Notes: a model not told the origin generated them from the letters alone. A DNA stretch of 7,269 nucleotides from Alphaproteobacteria bacterium (GCA_018665505.1 JABJCS010000753.1:1-7269), one strand, 5' to 3'. Shown: positions 1-6,239, counted from the stretch's first letter. Program-made: numbers and translations.

Positions 1-39
1 GATGCGAAGGTCTTTCGGTACTCTGAGGGGAGAGTTCTA

Positions 40-1572
40 ATGCCGAAGAAGCCATCCGATACTGCTGCGGCGAGGGCACGTCGCAGCCACTTATCAAGAG
101 TAATCAATGAGATGCCGGTCGGCGTCGCGTTCTACGACGACGCGGGAAAGCTCGTTGGCGGCAACGCGCTCTGGCAGGAATATCATCGCCTCGATACCCG
201 GGATGCAGCTTCGGGCACGGCGTATGAGAGCCATGCGCGAACCGGAGCGAACCGGGCGACGCGGGTCTACGACACGCTCGGGCGGGAGACAGACGCCCTC
301 AGTACCGAGTTCCAGCCGGACGCGATAGAAGGCCGCTTCACCGCGCAAATCGACGAAACCCTATGGCTCGATATCCGCAATCGGCGCACCAGCGACGGCG
401 GTGTGGTCAGCGTGCAATCGGACATCTCCGAACAGGTCGCGCGGCAGGAGCGTCTCGGCAACGAACAGTCGATCCTGCAATCCGCCATCGCCGCCATGCC
501 GAGCGGTATTTCCGCAAAGGACCCCCGGGGCCGCTACATGGCGTTCAACCAAAAAATCGTCGAACTGTTCGACCTGCCCGACGGCATGATCCGCGTGAAC
601 GGCCCGTTCGAGGACGTCGCCCGCTATCAGGCGGCGCGGGGCGATCACGGCGACGGCACCGTCGAGGCGCTGGTGAGCCGCGAGGTCGACATCTTGCAGA
701 CCCTCGACATCAAGGTCTACGAGAAGACATTGGCGACCGGGCGTACGTTGGAGTTGCGGCGCTCGAAACTGCCGGATGGCGGCATCGTGACCATCGCCGC
801 CGACGTCTCGGACCGGGTTGCCCATCAGGCGGCGCTACAGAAAGCCAAGCTTGAAGCGGAACAGGCATCGCGTGCGAAGACCCGCTTCCTCGCCAATATG
901 AGTCACGAGCTGCGCACCCCACTGAACGCGGTGATCGGCTTTTCCGACATCATGCTGAATCAGACCTTCGGCCCGCTCGGCTCCGCCCGCTACGTGGATT
1001 ATGCGGAGAATATCAACGGCGCGGGCAAGCACCTGATGGCGGTGATCGACGATATTCTCGACATCTCCAAGATTGAGGCCGGGAAGCTCGAACTCCAGGA
1101 GGAGGTCGTGCCCCTGCGGGAGATCATCGCCGACTGCACCGGCATGATGGCGGACCGCGCCCAGCGCGCCGGCGTCCATCTGCGCACCCGCGTGCCGGAG
1201 CACTTCCCCCGGGTCCGCGCCGACCCGGTGCGCCTGCGCCAGATCATCCTCAACCTGCTCTCAAACGCGCTGAAATTCTCCCCCGAAGACAGCCTGGTGA
1301 CGCTCGCCCTCAGCCGGGCGGCGGGTGGCGCGCCGGTAATAGAGGTCTCTGATTCCGGCCCCGGCATCGACCCCGCCGACATCCCCCGCGTGCTCGAGCC
1401 TTTCGGCCAGGTGGGCAACACCACAAGCAACGCCGAAGGTACCGGCCTCGGCCTCTCCGTCTCCCGCGAGTTGGCGGAACTACATGGCGGCCAGTTGGAG
1501 ATCGAAAGCGAACTCGGCAGAGGCACCACCGTGCGCATCCTGCTGCGCCGCGATTGCGTGGTCGAGGGGTAG
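40..1572 (+). CDS. PAS-PAS sensor histidine kinase, soluble
   Basis: A 510-residue protein histidine kinase that should autophosphorylate on His and pass the phosphate to a response regulator not found in this window. Seen in order: a PAS-like segment at about residues 20-130, a second at about 146-258 (both open with a similar 'MPxG' stretch), a short charged linker likely to be coiled coil (258-282), then the HisKA H-box with phospho-acceptor H289 in NMSHELRTP. The ATPase domain is complete: N-box N405 and N409, G1 box D438-S-G-P-G, F-box EPFGQV (453-458) and G2 box GTGLGL (467-472). There is no signal peptide, no hydrophobic membrane segment and no receiver domain, so it is probably cytosolic and senses an internal signal through its PAS domains. 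The ATG at 40 has a good Shine-Dalgarno (AGGGGAG, 26-32) seven bases upstream. The ligand and the partner regulator are unknown. Confidence 0.95.
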   Translation: MPKKPSDTAAARARRSHLSRVINEMPVGVAFYDDAGKLVGGNALWQEYHRLDTRDAASGTAYESHARTGANRATRVYDTLGRETDALSTEFQPDAIEGRFTAQIDETLWLDIRNRRTSDGGVVSVQSDISEQVARQERLGNEQSILQSAIAAMPSGISAKDPRGRYMAFNQKIVELFDLPDGMIRVNGPFEDVARYQAARGDHGDGTVEALVSREVDILQTLDIKVYEKTLATGRTLELRRSKLPDGGIVTIAADVSDRVAHQAALQKAKLEAEQASRAKTRFLANMSHELRTPLNAVIGFSDIMLNQTFGPLGSARYVDYAENINGAGKHLMAVIDDILDISKIEAGKLELQEEVVPLREIIADCTGMMADRAQRAGVHLRTRVPEHFPRVRADPVRLRQIILNLLSNALKFSPEDSLVTLALSRAAGGAPVIEVSDSGPGIDPADIPRVLEPFGQVGNTTSNAEGTGLGLSVSRELAELHGGQLEIESELGRGTTVRILLRRDCVVEG

Positions 1573-1642
1573 GGCGCAAGCGGTCGAGGCGATGATACCG
1601 AGCCGCTCGCCAAAACCCATTCCGTCATTCCCAACATTTTCC

Positions 1643-1667
1643 CCGTCATTCCCGCGAAGGCGAGAAT
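1643..1667. repeat. REP-like palindromic element
   Basis: The stretch contains an imperfect hairpin: attcccgc (1648-1655) pairs with ggcgagaat (through 1667) around a four-base loop, with one C-A mismatch. The motif ccgtcattccc occurs twice in direct orientation, at 1622-1632 and 1643-1653. Palindromes of this type (cattcccgcgaaggcggg-like) are, from memory, dispersed in many copies in proteobacterial genomes. It lies between the kinase gene and the dioxygenase remnant, so it could mark a past rearrangement. It is followed by purines rather than a T-run, so a terminator role is unlikely. Confidence 0.55.
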
Positions 1668-1713
1668 CCAGAGTGCTGTTGGCCGAGAGTTCAGTATCCT
1701 GTCACCGGAATTC

Positions 1714-1884
1714 CTTCTCGACTTCGCGACCCAGGACCGATTTGTGTATTCCCATAAGTGGCGGGTTGGGGATTTGGTCGTCTGGGACAATCCGTCGCTC
1801 GTACATAAGTCGGCGCCCTACCAGAAATATGAGGAGCGGCGGCATTTGCACCGCACCGTGGTGCGTGGCTCGGCGACGTTCTAG
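1714..1884 (+). pseudogene. 3' remnant of TfdA/TauD-family dioxygenase gene
   Basis: These 171 bases encode 56 residues plus a TAG stop and match the last 56 codons of the intact dioxygenase gene (2867-3037) without gaps. By hand count, 152 of 171 bases and 52 of 56 residues are identical. The fragment keeps the distal iron-ligand His (in NPSLVHKSA) and the 2-oxoglutarate Arg region (RRHLHRTVVRG), but it lacks the HxD motif and the whole N-terminal three quarters, so it cannot form an active enzyme. No start codon or ribosome-binding site precedes it in frame. The similarity continues five bases past the stop (cggtt) and then breaks off. Most differences are silent (13 of 19), suggesting that the copy diverged while still functional and was truncated later. 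It is best explained as the leftover of a tandem duplicate or a second allele acquired by transfer. Confidence 0.92.
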
Positions 1885-1891
1885 CGGTTGC

Positions 1892-1929
1892 GGTGTCCGC
1901 CCGCTTTGCGGGGCGGACGCCATTTTATT
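1892..1929 (+). terminator. Candidate Rho-independent terminator
   Basis: A strong GC hairpin starts eight bases after the stop codon of the dioxygenase remnant. The left arm, 1892-1904 (core gtccgcccgc), pairs with the right arm, 1908-1921 (core gcggggcggac), with one bulged G and a three-base TTT loop. It is followed by attttattt (1922-1930). This looks like the original terminator of the now-truncated gene copy. The intact downstream copy has no equivalent hairpin after its stop. The T-run is interrupted, so efficiency is uncertain. Confidence 0.6.
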
Positions 1930-1937
1930 TGAGTGGT

Positions 1938-2053
1938 CCCCACCCTAACCCTCCCCCGCAAGCGGGAGAGGGAATTCTAACTTGCCGCTCGGTGACGTCC
2001 CCTCTCCCGCTTGCGGGCTAAACGCAGAAGAGGCGTTTTGGGATAGGGTGGGG
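1938..2053. repeat. Inverted-repeat element, possible MITE/REP-type
   Basis: Two pairs of complementary arms are nested here. The inner arms are perfect over 18 bases: 1955-1972 (starting cccgcaagcggg) against 2000-2017 (ending cccgcttgcggg). The outer arms, ccccacccta (1938-1947) and tagggtgggg (2044-2053), are perfect over 10 bases. Between the right inner and outer arms lie 26 extra bases that break the symmetry. Each inner arm is itself a small palindrome (cccgc-aa-gcggg). Elements built of 'ctctcccgcttgcgggagaggg' are, as I recall, common dispersed repeats in proteobacteria. No transposase is present. An open frame that begins with TTG inside this element runs into the next gene, but it is only fortuitous. 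Confidence 0.75.
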
Positions 2054-2055
2054 GT
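2044..2055 (+). repeat. Direct repeat, left copy (flanks dioxygenase gene)
   Basis: The 12-mer tagggtgggggt is repeated exactly at 3042-3053, so the intact TfdA-like gene and its leader sit between two direct copies. The left copy is also the right outer arm of the inverted-repeat element. The arrangement may be a footprint of recombination between repeat units. Confidence 0.5.
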
Positions 2056-2099
2056 GTCTGCGAAAAGAGTTCAGAATTCGGTCACTGGAATCCTTATCA

Positions 2100-2128
2100 T
2101 TGCCGAATTAAATGACATTCCCATAGTT
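2100..2128 (+). promoter_or_regulatory. Weak candidate sigma-70-type promoter for the TfdA-like gene
   Basis: A possible -35 box (ttgccg, 2100-2105) and -10 box (catagt, 2122-2127) are 16 bases apart, each matching the housekeeping consensus at 4 of 6 positions. They lie about 55 bases before the start codon. The leader (2096-2182) is clearly more AT-rich than the surrounding coding DNA. The motif ttgccgaat recurs at 2147-2155, which could indicate a regulator site but may be chance. Confidence 0.25.
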
Positions 2129-2182
2129 TGTCCCACCATATGTAGCTTGCCGAATAAGTGCGATTTTCCAGGAACTCGAATT

Positions 2183-3037
2183 ATGCCCCTCACTCTAACT
2201 CCGCTCTCCGATCTCCTCGGTGCTGAAGTCTCCGGTGTCGATTGCCGCACGCCGCCGGACGCCGCACTTCAGGCTGACATCGTCGCGGCCCTTCACGAAC
2301 ATCAGGTCATCGTGTTCCGCGACCAGACGCTCTCACCGGATGAGTTGATCGCGTTCTCGGAAGCATTCGGGCCGCTTGAGATGCATGTGAACCAGGCGGA
2401 TGGCGGCTATGACCGGCCGAACTTTCACACGGTCACCAATCTGGATAAGGACGGTAATATCTTGCCGCCGCCAGAAGCGGGGCGGGAGTATAACGGCACT
2501 TCGACTTGGCATTCGGACAAGTCCTACATGCCCTTACCCTCGATGGCGACGTTCCTGCACGGGATCGAGGTCACGAAGGAAGGCGGCGAGACCCTGTTCG
2601 CGAGCCTCACCCACGCTTATGCGGCGTTGGACGAGGCCGAGAAGGCGCGGCTCGACGGGCTTAAATGCGTGCATCACTGGGCGCAATCGCTGCGCAATTC
2701 CGGCTCACGCCCGGCGACCGAGGAAGAAGAGCGGATTTCACCGCCGGTCACCCATCCGCTGATCCGCACCCATCCCGGCAACGGGCGGAAGTCCCTCTAT
2801 ATCGGCAATCACGCCTCCCACATCGAAGGGATGGACGAGGAAGAGGGGCGGGCCGAGATCTTCCGCCTGCTCGACTTCGCGACCGAGGGCCGATTTGTGT
2901 ATGCGCATAAATGGCGGGTCGGGGATTTGGTCGTTTGGGACAATCCATCGCTCGTGCACAAGTCGGCGCCCTACGCGAAGTATGAAGAACGGCGGCACCT
3001 GCACCGCACCGTGGTGCGCGGCTCGGCGACGTTCTAG
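2183..3037 (+). CDS. TfdA/TauD-family 2-oxoglutarate-dependent dioxygenase (TfdA-like)
   Basis: A 284-residue Fe(II)/2-oxoglutarate dioxygenase. Such enzymes hydroxylate their substrate while turning 2-oxoglutarate into succinate and CO2; in TfdA this cleaves an aryloxyacetate ether. The facial triad is visible as H110-S-D112 (in WHSDKSY) and H259 (in NPSLVHKSA). T137 (in GGET) and R271 are the likely 2-oxoglutarate contacts, and R275 is the likely anchor for an anionic substrate. The stretch RTHPGNGRKSLYIGNHASHIEG resembles TfdA from memory more than TauD, and the length matches TfdA (287). The ATG at 2183 gives the family's usual N-terminus (PLTLTPLSDLLGAEVSGVD) and has AGGA at 2170-2173. 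A longer frame from a TTG at 1982 would translate an inverted repeat and is rejected. The gene converges on the TauD-type gene, leaving 21 bases between the coding regions and no terminator. The substrate is unknown; 2,4-D activity should not be assumed. Confidence 0.93.
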   Translation: MPLTLTPLSDLLGAEVSGVDCRTPPDAALQADIVAALHEHQVIVFRDQTLSPDELIAFSEAFGPLEMHVNQADGGYDRPNFHTVTNLDKDGNILPPPEAGREYNGTSTWHSDKSYMPLPSMATFLHGIEVTKEGGETLFASLTHAYAALDEAEKARLDGLKCVHHWAQSLRNSGSRPATEEEERISPPVTHPLIRTHPGNGRKSLYIGNHASHIEGMDEEEGRAEIFRLLDFATEGRFVYAHKWRVGDLVVWDNPSLVHKSAPYAKYEERRHLHRTVVRGSATF

Positions 3038-3041
3038 CGGT

Positions 3042-3053
3042 TAGGGTGGGGGT
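3042..3053 (+). repeat. Direct repeat, right copy (flanks dioxygenase gene)
   Basis: An exact second copy of tagggtgggggt (2044-2055). With the preceding T it is also the reverse complement of 1938-1948. It lies in the 21-base gap between the convergent dioxygenase genes, just where similarity with the upstream remnant ends (after tagcggtt). Confidence 0.5.
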
Positions 3054-3058
3054 TTTCC

Positions 3059-3901
3059 TTAAACCGGCTTGTCGCCGTTCACCGTGACCCGGTGCATCAA
3101 CCGGTGCGCGCCGCCGTAGTCGGCGATGGCGTAGTGTTGTGTGCAGCGGTTGTCCCAGAATGCCACCGAATTTTGTTCCCAATGGAAGCGGCAGGTGAAC
3201 TCCGGGGTGCGTAGGTGATCGAGGAGGTGGTCCAGGATCGCGCGGGATTCCTTGCGGGTGACGCCGCGAATGTGCTGGGTGAAGATCGAATTGACGTAGA
3301 GCGCTTGCCGCCCGGTCTCCGGATGGGTGCGCACGATGGGGTGTTCCACGGGCGCGATCTCTTGTTTGATCTCCTTCACCTCGCCACCGCGCGCATCGTC
3401 TTTCTCGTGCGTCTTCTCGAACTGCGCACCGCCAGCGTGATGGATTGCGGTCATTCCCTCGAGATAGCGTTTCATCGCCGGTGAAAGTGCCTCATAGGCG
3501 GCATACATATCCGCCCAGATCGTATCGCCGCCGCGCTCCGGCACCGTGCGCGCCAGCAGGATCGAGCCGAGCGGGGGCTCTTCGCTGAAGGTCAGGTCGC
3601 TGTGCCAGGCATTGGCCGCGTTGCGCTTCTCGTCCTTGCTCTCCAGCACCAGCACTTCCGGATGGTTGTCCAGATGCGGGACCAGCGGGTGGACCTGTAA
3701 GGTGCCGAACTGGCGGGCGAAGTCGACGTGTTGCGCCGGCGTGATGTCTTGATCGCGGAAGAAAATCACCTGGTTCTCGATCAAGGCGTCGTGGACCTCC
3801 TGGAACAACTGATTGCCGAGCGGTTGCGCCATGTCGACGCCGGAAATTTCCGCGCCGAGCGCGCCCGCCAGTGGTGTCACCTCGATCAGGTCGTAGCCCA
3901 T
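3059..3901 (-). CDS. TauD-type 2-oxoglutarate-dependent dioxygenase
   Basis: A 280-residue member of the TauD family, nearly the length of E. coli taurine dioxygenase (283) and collinear with it by eye. Taurine dioxygenase hydroxylates the carbon bearing the sulfonate, releasing sulfite and an aldehyde. Iron ligands are H100 and D102 (in WHSDLTF) and H256 (in NRCTQHYA). T127 and R267 fit the 2-oxoglutarate contacts, and R271 fits the substrate-sulfonate Arg. H71 matches TauD His70, but TauD Tyr73 is replaced by V74 and Asn95 by A96 in my alignment, so the substrate may be another sulfonate, sulfate ester or carboxylate. The ATG (3901-3899) is preceded by GGAAAG at good spacing. It starts 8 bases after the stop of the AhpD-like gene, so the two are very likely cotranscribed. 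It shares only family-level similarity with the convergent TfdA-like protein and is not a recent duplicate of it. Confidence 0.94.
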   Translation of the reverse strand: MGYDLIEVTPLAGALGAEISGVDMAQPLGNQLFQEVHDALIENQVIFFRDQDITPAQHVDFARQFGTLQVHPLVPHLDNHPEVLVLESKDEKRNAANAWHSDLTFSEEPPLGSILLARTVPERGGDTIWADMYAAYEALSPAMKRYLEGMTAIHHAGGAQFEKTHEKDDARGGEVKEIKQEIAPVEHPIVRTHPETGRQALYVNSIFTQHIRGVTRKESRAILDHLLDHLRTPEFTCRFHWEQNSVAFWDNRCTQHYAIADYGGAHRLMHRVTVNGDKPV

Positions 3902-3909
3902 GTTCTTTC

Positions 3910-4428
3910 CTATTCCGCCGCCGCTTGTTCGGGCATCCCCGTGTGACTCACCATTTGGTGATCTTCCGGCTCGATGCCGAACATGTTGTTGAAGATATTC
4001 ATGCCGTGCAACGTGGCGACCGCCATGCCGATTTCGACAATGGCGGCTTCGTCGAAGAACTGGCGCATTTCGGCGAATAAGGATTCGGCCTCTGCCGTCT
4101 CGTTTTGCGACATGGCCGAGGCGAAGCGTAATACCGCGCGTTCCTCCGCTGTGAAAATTTCGTCATCGGGGTCTTGGACCCGCGCCAGCTTGTCTTCCGT
4201 CATTCCTGCATGCCGACCCGCGGCATAGCGGAAGTTCAGTCAATAATGGCACCCGTTGACGGTGGCACAGCGCACCCGGACCAACTCCTTCAAGCTGGCG
4301 TCCACGCGGTCGCTCAACCAGATGCGCTCGTAGAAGGCGTTCAACCCGTCGAGCAATTCCGGGCAGTGCGAGCGAACCCGCTGCGCGTTCGGCAAATCCG
4401 GCGAGCCGGTTAAAGAGACATACGGCAT
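3910..4428 (-). CDS. AhpD/CMD-like protein, predicted selenoprotein (in-frame UGA = Sec63)
   Basis: Read through the TGA at 4242-4240, this is a 172-residue protein of the carboxymuconolactone decarboxylase/AhpD-like fold, ending in TAG. AhpD proteins are CxxC thiol reductants or peroxidases. Residues 41-63 show the family core: LKELVRVRCATVNGCHY followed by the UGA, so the motif is C60-H-Y-U63. E48 lies 12 residues before C60, the same spacing as the catalytic Glu of AhpD; the usual His four residues after the second Cys is Arg here (R67). After the UGA the frame continues with LNFRYAAGRHAG and a helical C-terminal half (about 76-172, FTAEERAVLRFASAM) typical of CMD proteins. Both halves share one frame with no indel, and a SECIS-like hairpin follows the UGA. 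The ATG at 4428 has GGGGAG seven bases upstream, whereas the internal ATG at 4203 has no spaced Shine-Dalgarno. A nonsense mutation or sequencing error is the alternative. The gene lies 86 bases after the acyl-CoA synthetase gene and 8 before the tauD-type gene. Confidence 0.85.
4203..4242 (-). promoter_or_regulatory. Bacterial SECIS-like stem-loop with UGA codon
   Basis: Read on the minus strand, the UGA (4242-4240) is followed by six bases and then a hairpin. The outer stem UUCC (4233-4230) pairs with GGAA (4206-4203). A 2x2 internal loop follows, then the upper stem UAUGCCG (4227-4221) pairs with CGGCAUG (4215-4209), seven pairs with one terminal G-U. The apical loop is CGGGU (4220-4216). 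Bacterial SECIS elements lie just after the UGA inside the coding region, with a small apical loop carrying a G in its first two positions about 16-37 nt from the UGA; here the distance is 19 nt and the second loop base is G. In E. coli fdhF the distance is about 18 nt. SelB would bind this loop to deliver Sec-tRNA. A hairpin this good could arise by chance in GC-rich DNA, so the call rests on its combination with the UGA at the redox position. Confidence 0.75.
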
Positions 4429-4514
4429 GGGAATTCTCCCCGTTGATGTTGGTTGGGAAGGAGGATAGCGCGAAAGCTGGCGGATTGTATCGCGAGGTTT
4501 TCTGAGAGCGGGCT

Positions 4515-6239
4515 TTACGCCGTCTCAATCGCCTCGATACAGAGCTCTTCCATCATCGCGTCGCGCATTTTGAATTTTTGCGGTTTGCCGGTCACCGTCA
4601 TTGGTAGCGCGCTTTGGAAGCGGACGTGGCGCGGTACTTTGTAATGGGCGATCTTGCCCCGGCAGAACGCGAGAATGTCTTCTTCCGTCGCGGTCTCGCC
4701 GCTTTTTAGCACGATCCAGGCGCAGACCTCTTCGCCGAATTTCTCGTCCGGAATGCCGAAGACCTGTACCTCTTGGACGGCAGGGTGGCGATAGAGGTAT
4801 TCCTCGACTTCGGCCGGATAGACGTTCTCGCCGCCGCGCACCACCATGTCCTTCACGCGGCCGGTAATGTTGCCGTAGCCCTCTTCGTCGATGACCGCGA
4901 GGTCGCCCGAATGCATCCAGCCATCGGCATCGATGGCCTCGGCCGTGCGCTCCGGCTCGTCCCAATAACCCTTCATCACCGAATAGCCCCGGGTGCACAG
5001 CTCTCCCTGGACGCCGGGGGCCACGATTTGGCCGGTCTCGTCGACGATCTTGCATTCCACATGGGGGTGGACGCGTCCGACGGTGGAGACGCGGCGCTCC
5101 AACGGATCGCTGTCGGAGGTCTGGAACGAGACCGGGCTGGTTTCCGTCATGCCGTAGGCGATGGTGATGTCGGAGAGATTCATATCCGAGACGCATTGCT
5201 TCATCACCTCGATCGGGCAGGGGGCGCCCGCCATGATACCGGTGCGGAGTGCCGAGAAATCGAAGCTCTTGAATTCCGGGTGCTGCAACATGCCGACGAA
5301 CATGGTCGGCACGCCGTAGACCGAGGTGCATTTTTCGCCCGAGATCGCCTTGAGACACGAGTCCGGGTCGAAGCCTTCGGACGGAAACACCATGGTTGAG
5401 CCGGTGGCAACGCAGCCTAGGCTCCCCATCACCATGCCGAAACAATGGTAGAGCGGTACTGGAATACAGAGCCGATCGTCAGGCCCCAAGTTTTGGGCGC
5501 CGACCACGAAGCGGCCATTATTGACGATGTTGATATGGCTGAGCGTTGCACCTTTCGGGGCGCCGGTAGTGCCGGAGGTGAATTGGATGTTGATCGCCTC
5601 GTCGGGCTCTAGGGTCGCCGAGATCGCATCGAGTGTCGCCGTCTCACTATCGCGACCCGTATCGACCACCGCATCGAAATTGAACATACCTGGTGTGGCG
5701 TCGCTGCCGGCCCGGATGATGGTCTTTAGGGTCGGAAGTTTCGCGGCGGAAAGTGCGCCCGGCGCACACTCCGCCAACTCCGGCGCTAACTCCTGCAACA
5801 TGCCGACATAATCGCTCGACTTGAAATGCGCCGCTGTTACCAATGCGGCACAGCCGACCTTGTTGAGGACATACTCGACTTCCGTCACTCGGTAGGCGGG
5901 GTTGATGGTCACCAGAATCAAGCCGATGCGCGCGGTGGCGAATTGTGTGAGCAGCCATTCGTAGCGGTTCGGCGCCCAGATGCCGACCCGATCTCCCTTC
6001 GCAAGGCCAAGTTTCAGCAAGCCAAGGGCAAGGGCATCCACTTCGCGGTCGAGCTCGGCCCAACTCCAGCGCACATCTTGTTCCGGAAAGACGGCAGCTT
6101 CACGGTCGGGAAACTGACTGGCCGTCTTCTTAAAGGCGTCGGGGATGGTGCGGAGCCACAGTTCCGGTCCCGTGTCGCCGACAACGTGAGCGCCGTCCCC
6201 TTGAGGGCTGAGATCGTGTTCGGTGCCATGCGCGTTCAT
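4515..6239 (-). CDS. AMP-forming acyl-CoA synthetase, ACSF2-like
   Basis: A complete 574-residue member of the ANL superfamily that activates a carboxylic acid with ATP to an acyl-adenylate and then transfers it to CoA. Motifs in order: TSGTTGAPKG phosphate loop (221-230), YGMTETSP (362-369), SGD (444-446), the hinge region GRVKDMVVRGGENVYPAEVEE (460-480), and the C-terminal TVTGKPQKFK, where K552 should be the adenylation lysine. The stretches LVTINPAYRVTEVEYVLNKVGC and VQEVQVFGIPDEKFGEEVCAWI closely resemble the ACSF2 (medium-chain acyl-CoA synthetase) group as I remember it. No signal peptide or membrane segment is seen, so it should be cytosolic. The ATG at 6239 has AAGAGGA nine bases upstream. 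It lies between the acyl-CoA dehydrogenase and AhpD-like genes on the same strand, consistent with feeding an acyl-CoA into beta-oxidation-like degradation. The acyl substrate is not predictable; medium-chain fatty or other carboxylic acids are plausible. Confidence 0.95.
   Translation of the reverse strand: MNAHGTEHDLSPQGDGAHVVGDTGPELWLRTIPDAFKKTASQFPDREAAVFPEQDVRWSWAELDREVDALALGLLKLGLAKGDRVGIWAPNRYEWLLTQFATARIGLILVTINPAYRVTEVEYVLNKVGCAALVTAAHFKSSDYVGMLQELAPELAECAPGALSAAKLPTLKTIIRAGSDATPGMFNFDAVVDTGRDSETATLDAISATLEPDEAINIQFTSGTTGAPKGATLSHINIVNNGRFVVGAQNLGPDDRLCIPVPLYHCFGMVMGSLGCVATGSTMVFPSEGFDPDSCLKAISGEKCTSVYGVPTMFVGMLQHPEFKSFDFSALRTGIMAGAPCPIEVMKQCVSDMNLSDITIAYGMTETSPVSFQTSDSDPLERRVSTVGRVHPHVECKIVDETGQIVAPGVQGELCTRGYSVMKGYWDEPERTAEAIDADGWMHSGDLAVIDEEGYGNITGRVKDMVVRGGENVYPAEVEEYLYRHPAVQEVQVFGIPDEKFGEEVCAWIVLKSGETATEEDILAFCRGKIAHYKVPRHVRFQSALPMTVTGKPQKFKMRDAMMEELCIEAIETA

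Noticed and set aside
1573..1621. Terminator after the histidine kinase.
   Set aside because: Only a five-base agcgg/ccgct pairing across a long loop, with no T-run, can be drawn.
999..1790. A 263-residue minus-strand frame opposite the histidine kinase.
   Set aside because: It is a low-complexity, Arg/Ser-rich shadow of the kinase gene in GC-rich DNA, extends into the repeat region and resembles no family.
1982..2182. A 67-codon N-terminal extension of the TfdA-like protein, starting at TTG 1982.
   Set aside because: It translates the inverted-repeat element and an AT-rich leader, has no resemblance to the family, and the ATG at 2183 gives the standard family N-terminus with an AGGA upstream.
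3910..4203. A separate 97-residue CMD-like gene starting at ATG 4203.
   Set aside because: It lacks the redox motif half of the fold and a spaced ribosome-binding site, and it is in phase with the preceding 62-codon frame across a single TGA; reading through gives a complete family member.
4240..4242. The TGA as a simple inactivating nonsense mutation.
   Set aside because: Not excluded, but less likely: it sits exactly on the second redox position, both sides remain intact in frame, and a SECIS-like hairpin follows at the expected distance.
4429..4514. Promoter or terminator between the acyl-CoA synthetase and AhpD-like genes.
   Set aside because: Only a weak minus-strand -10-like tacaat with no convincing -35 and no hairpin with a T-run could be seen. 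Apart from the GGGGAG ribosome-binding site at 4436-4441, nothing is supported.
4525..5445. A 306-residue minus-strand frame inside the acyl-CoA synthetase gene, and a 208-residue frame opposite it (4773-5399).
   Set aside because: Both are out-of-frame translations of the well-supported synthetase, with Arg-rich composition and no domain features.
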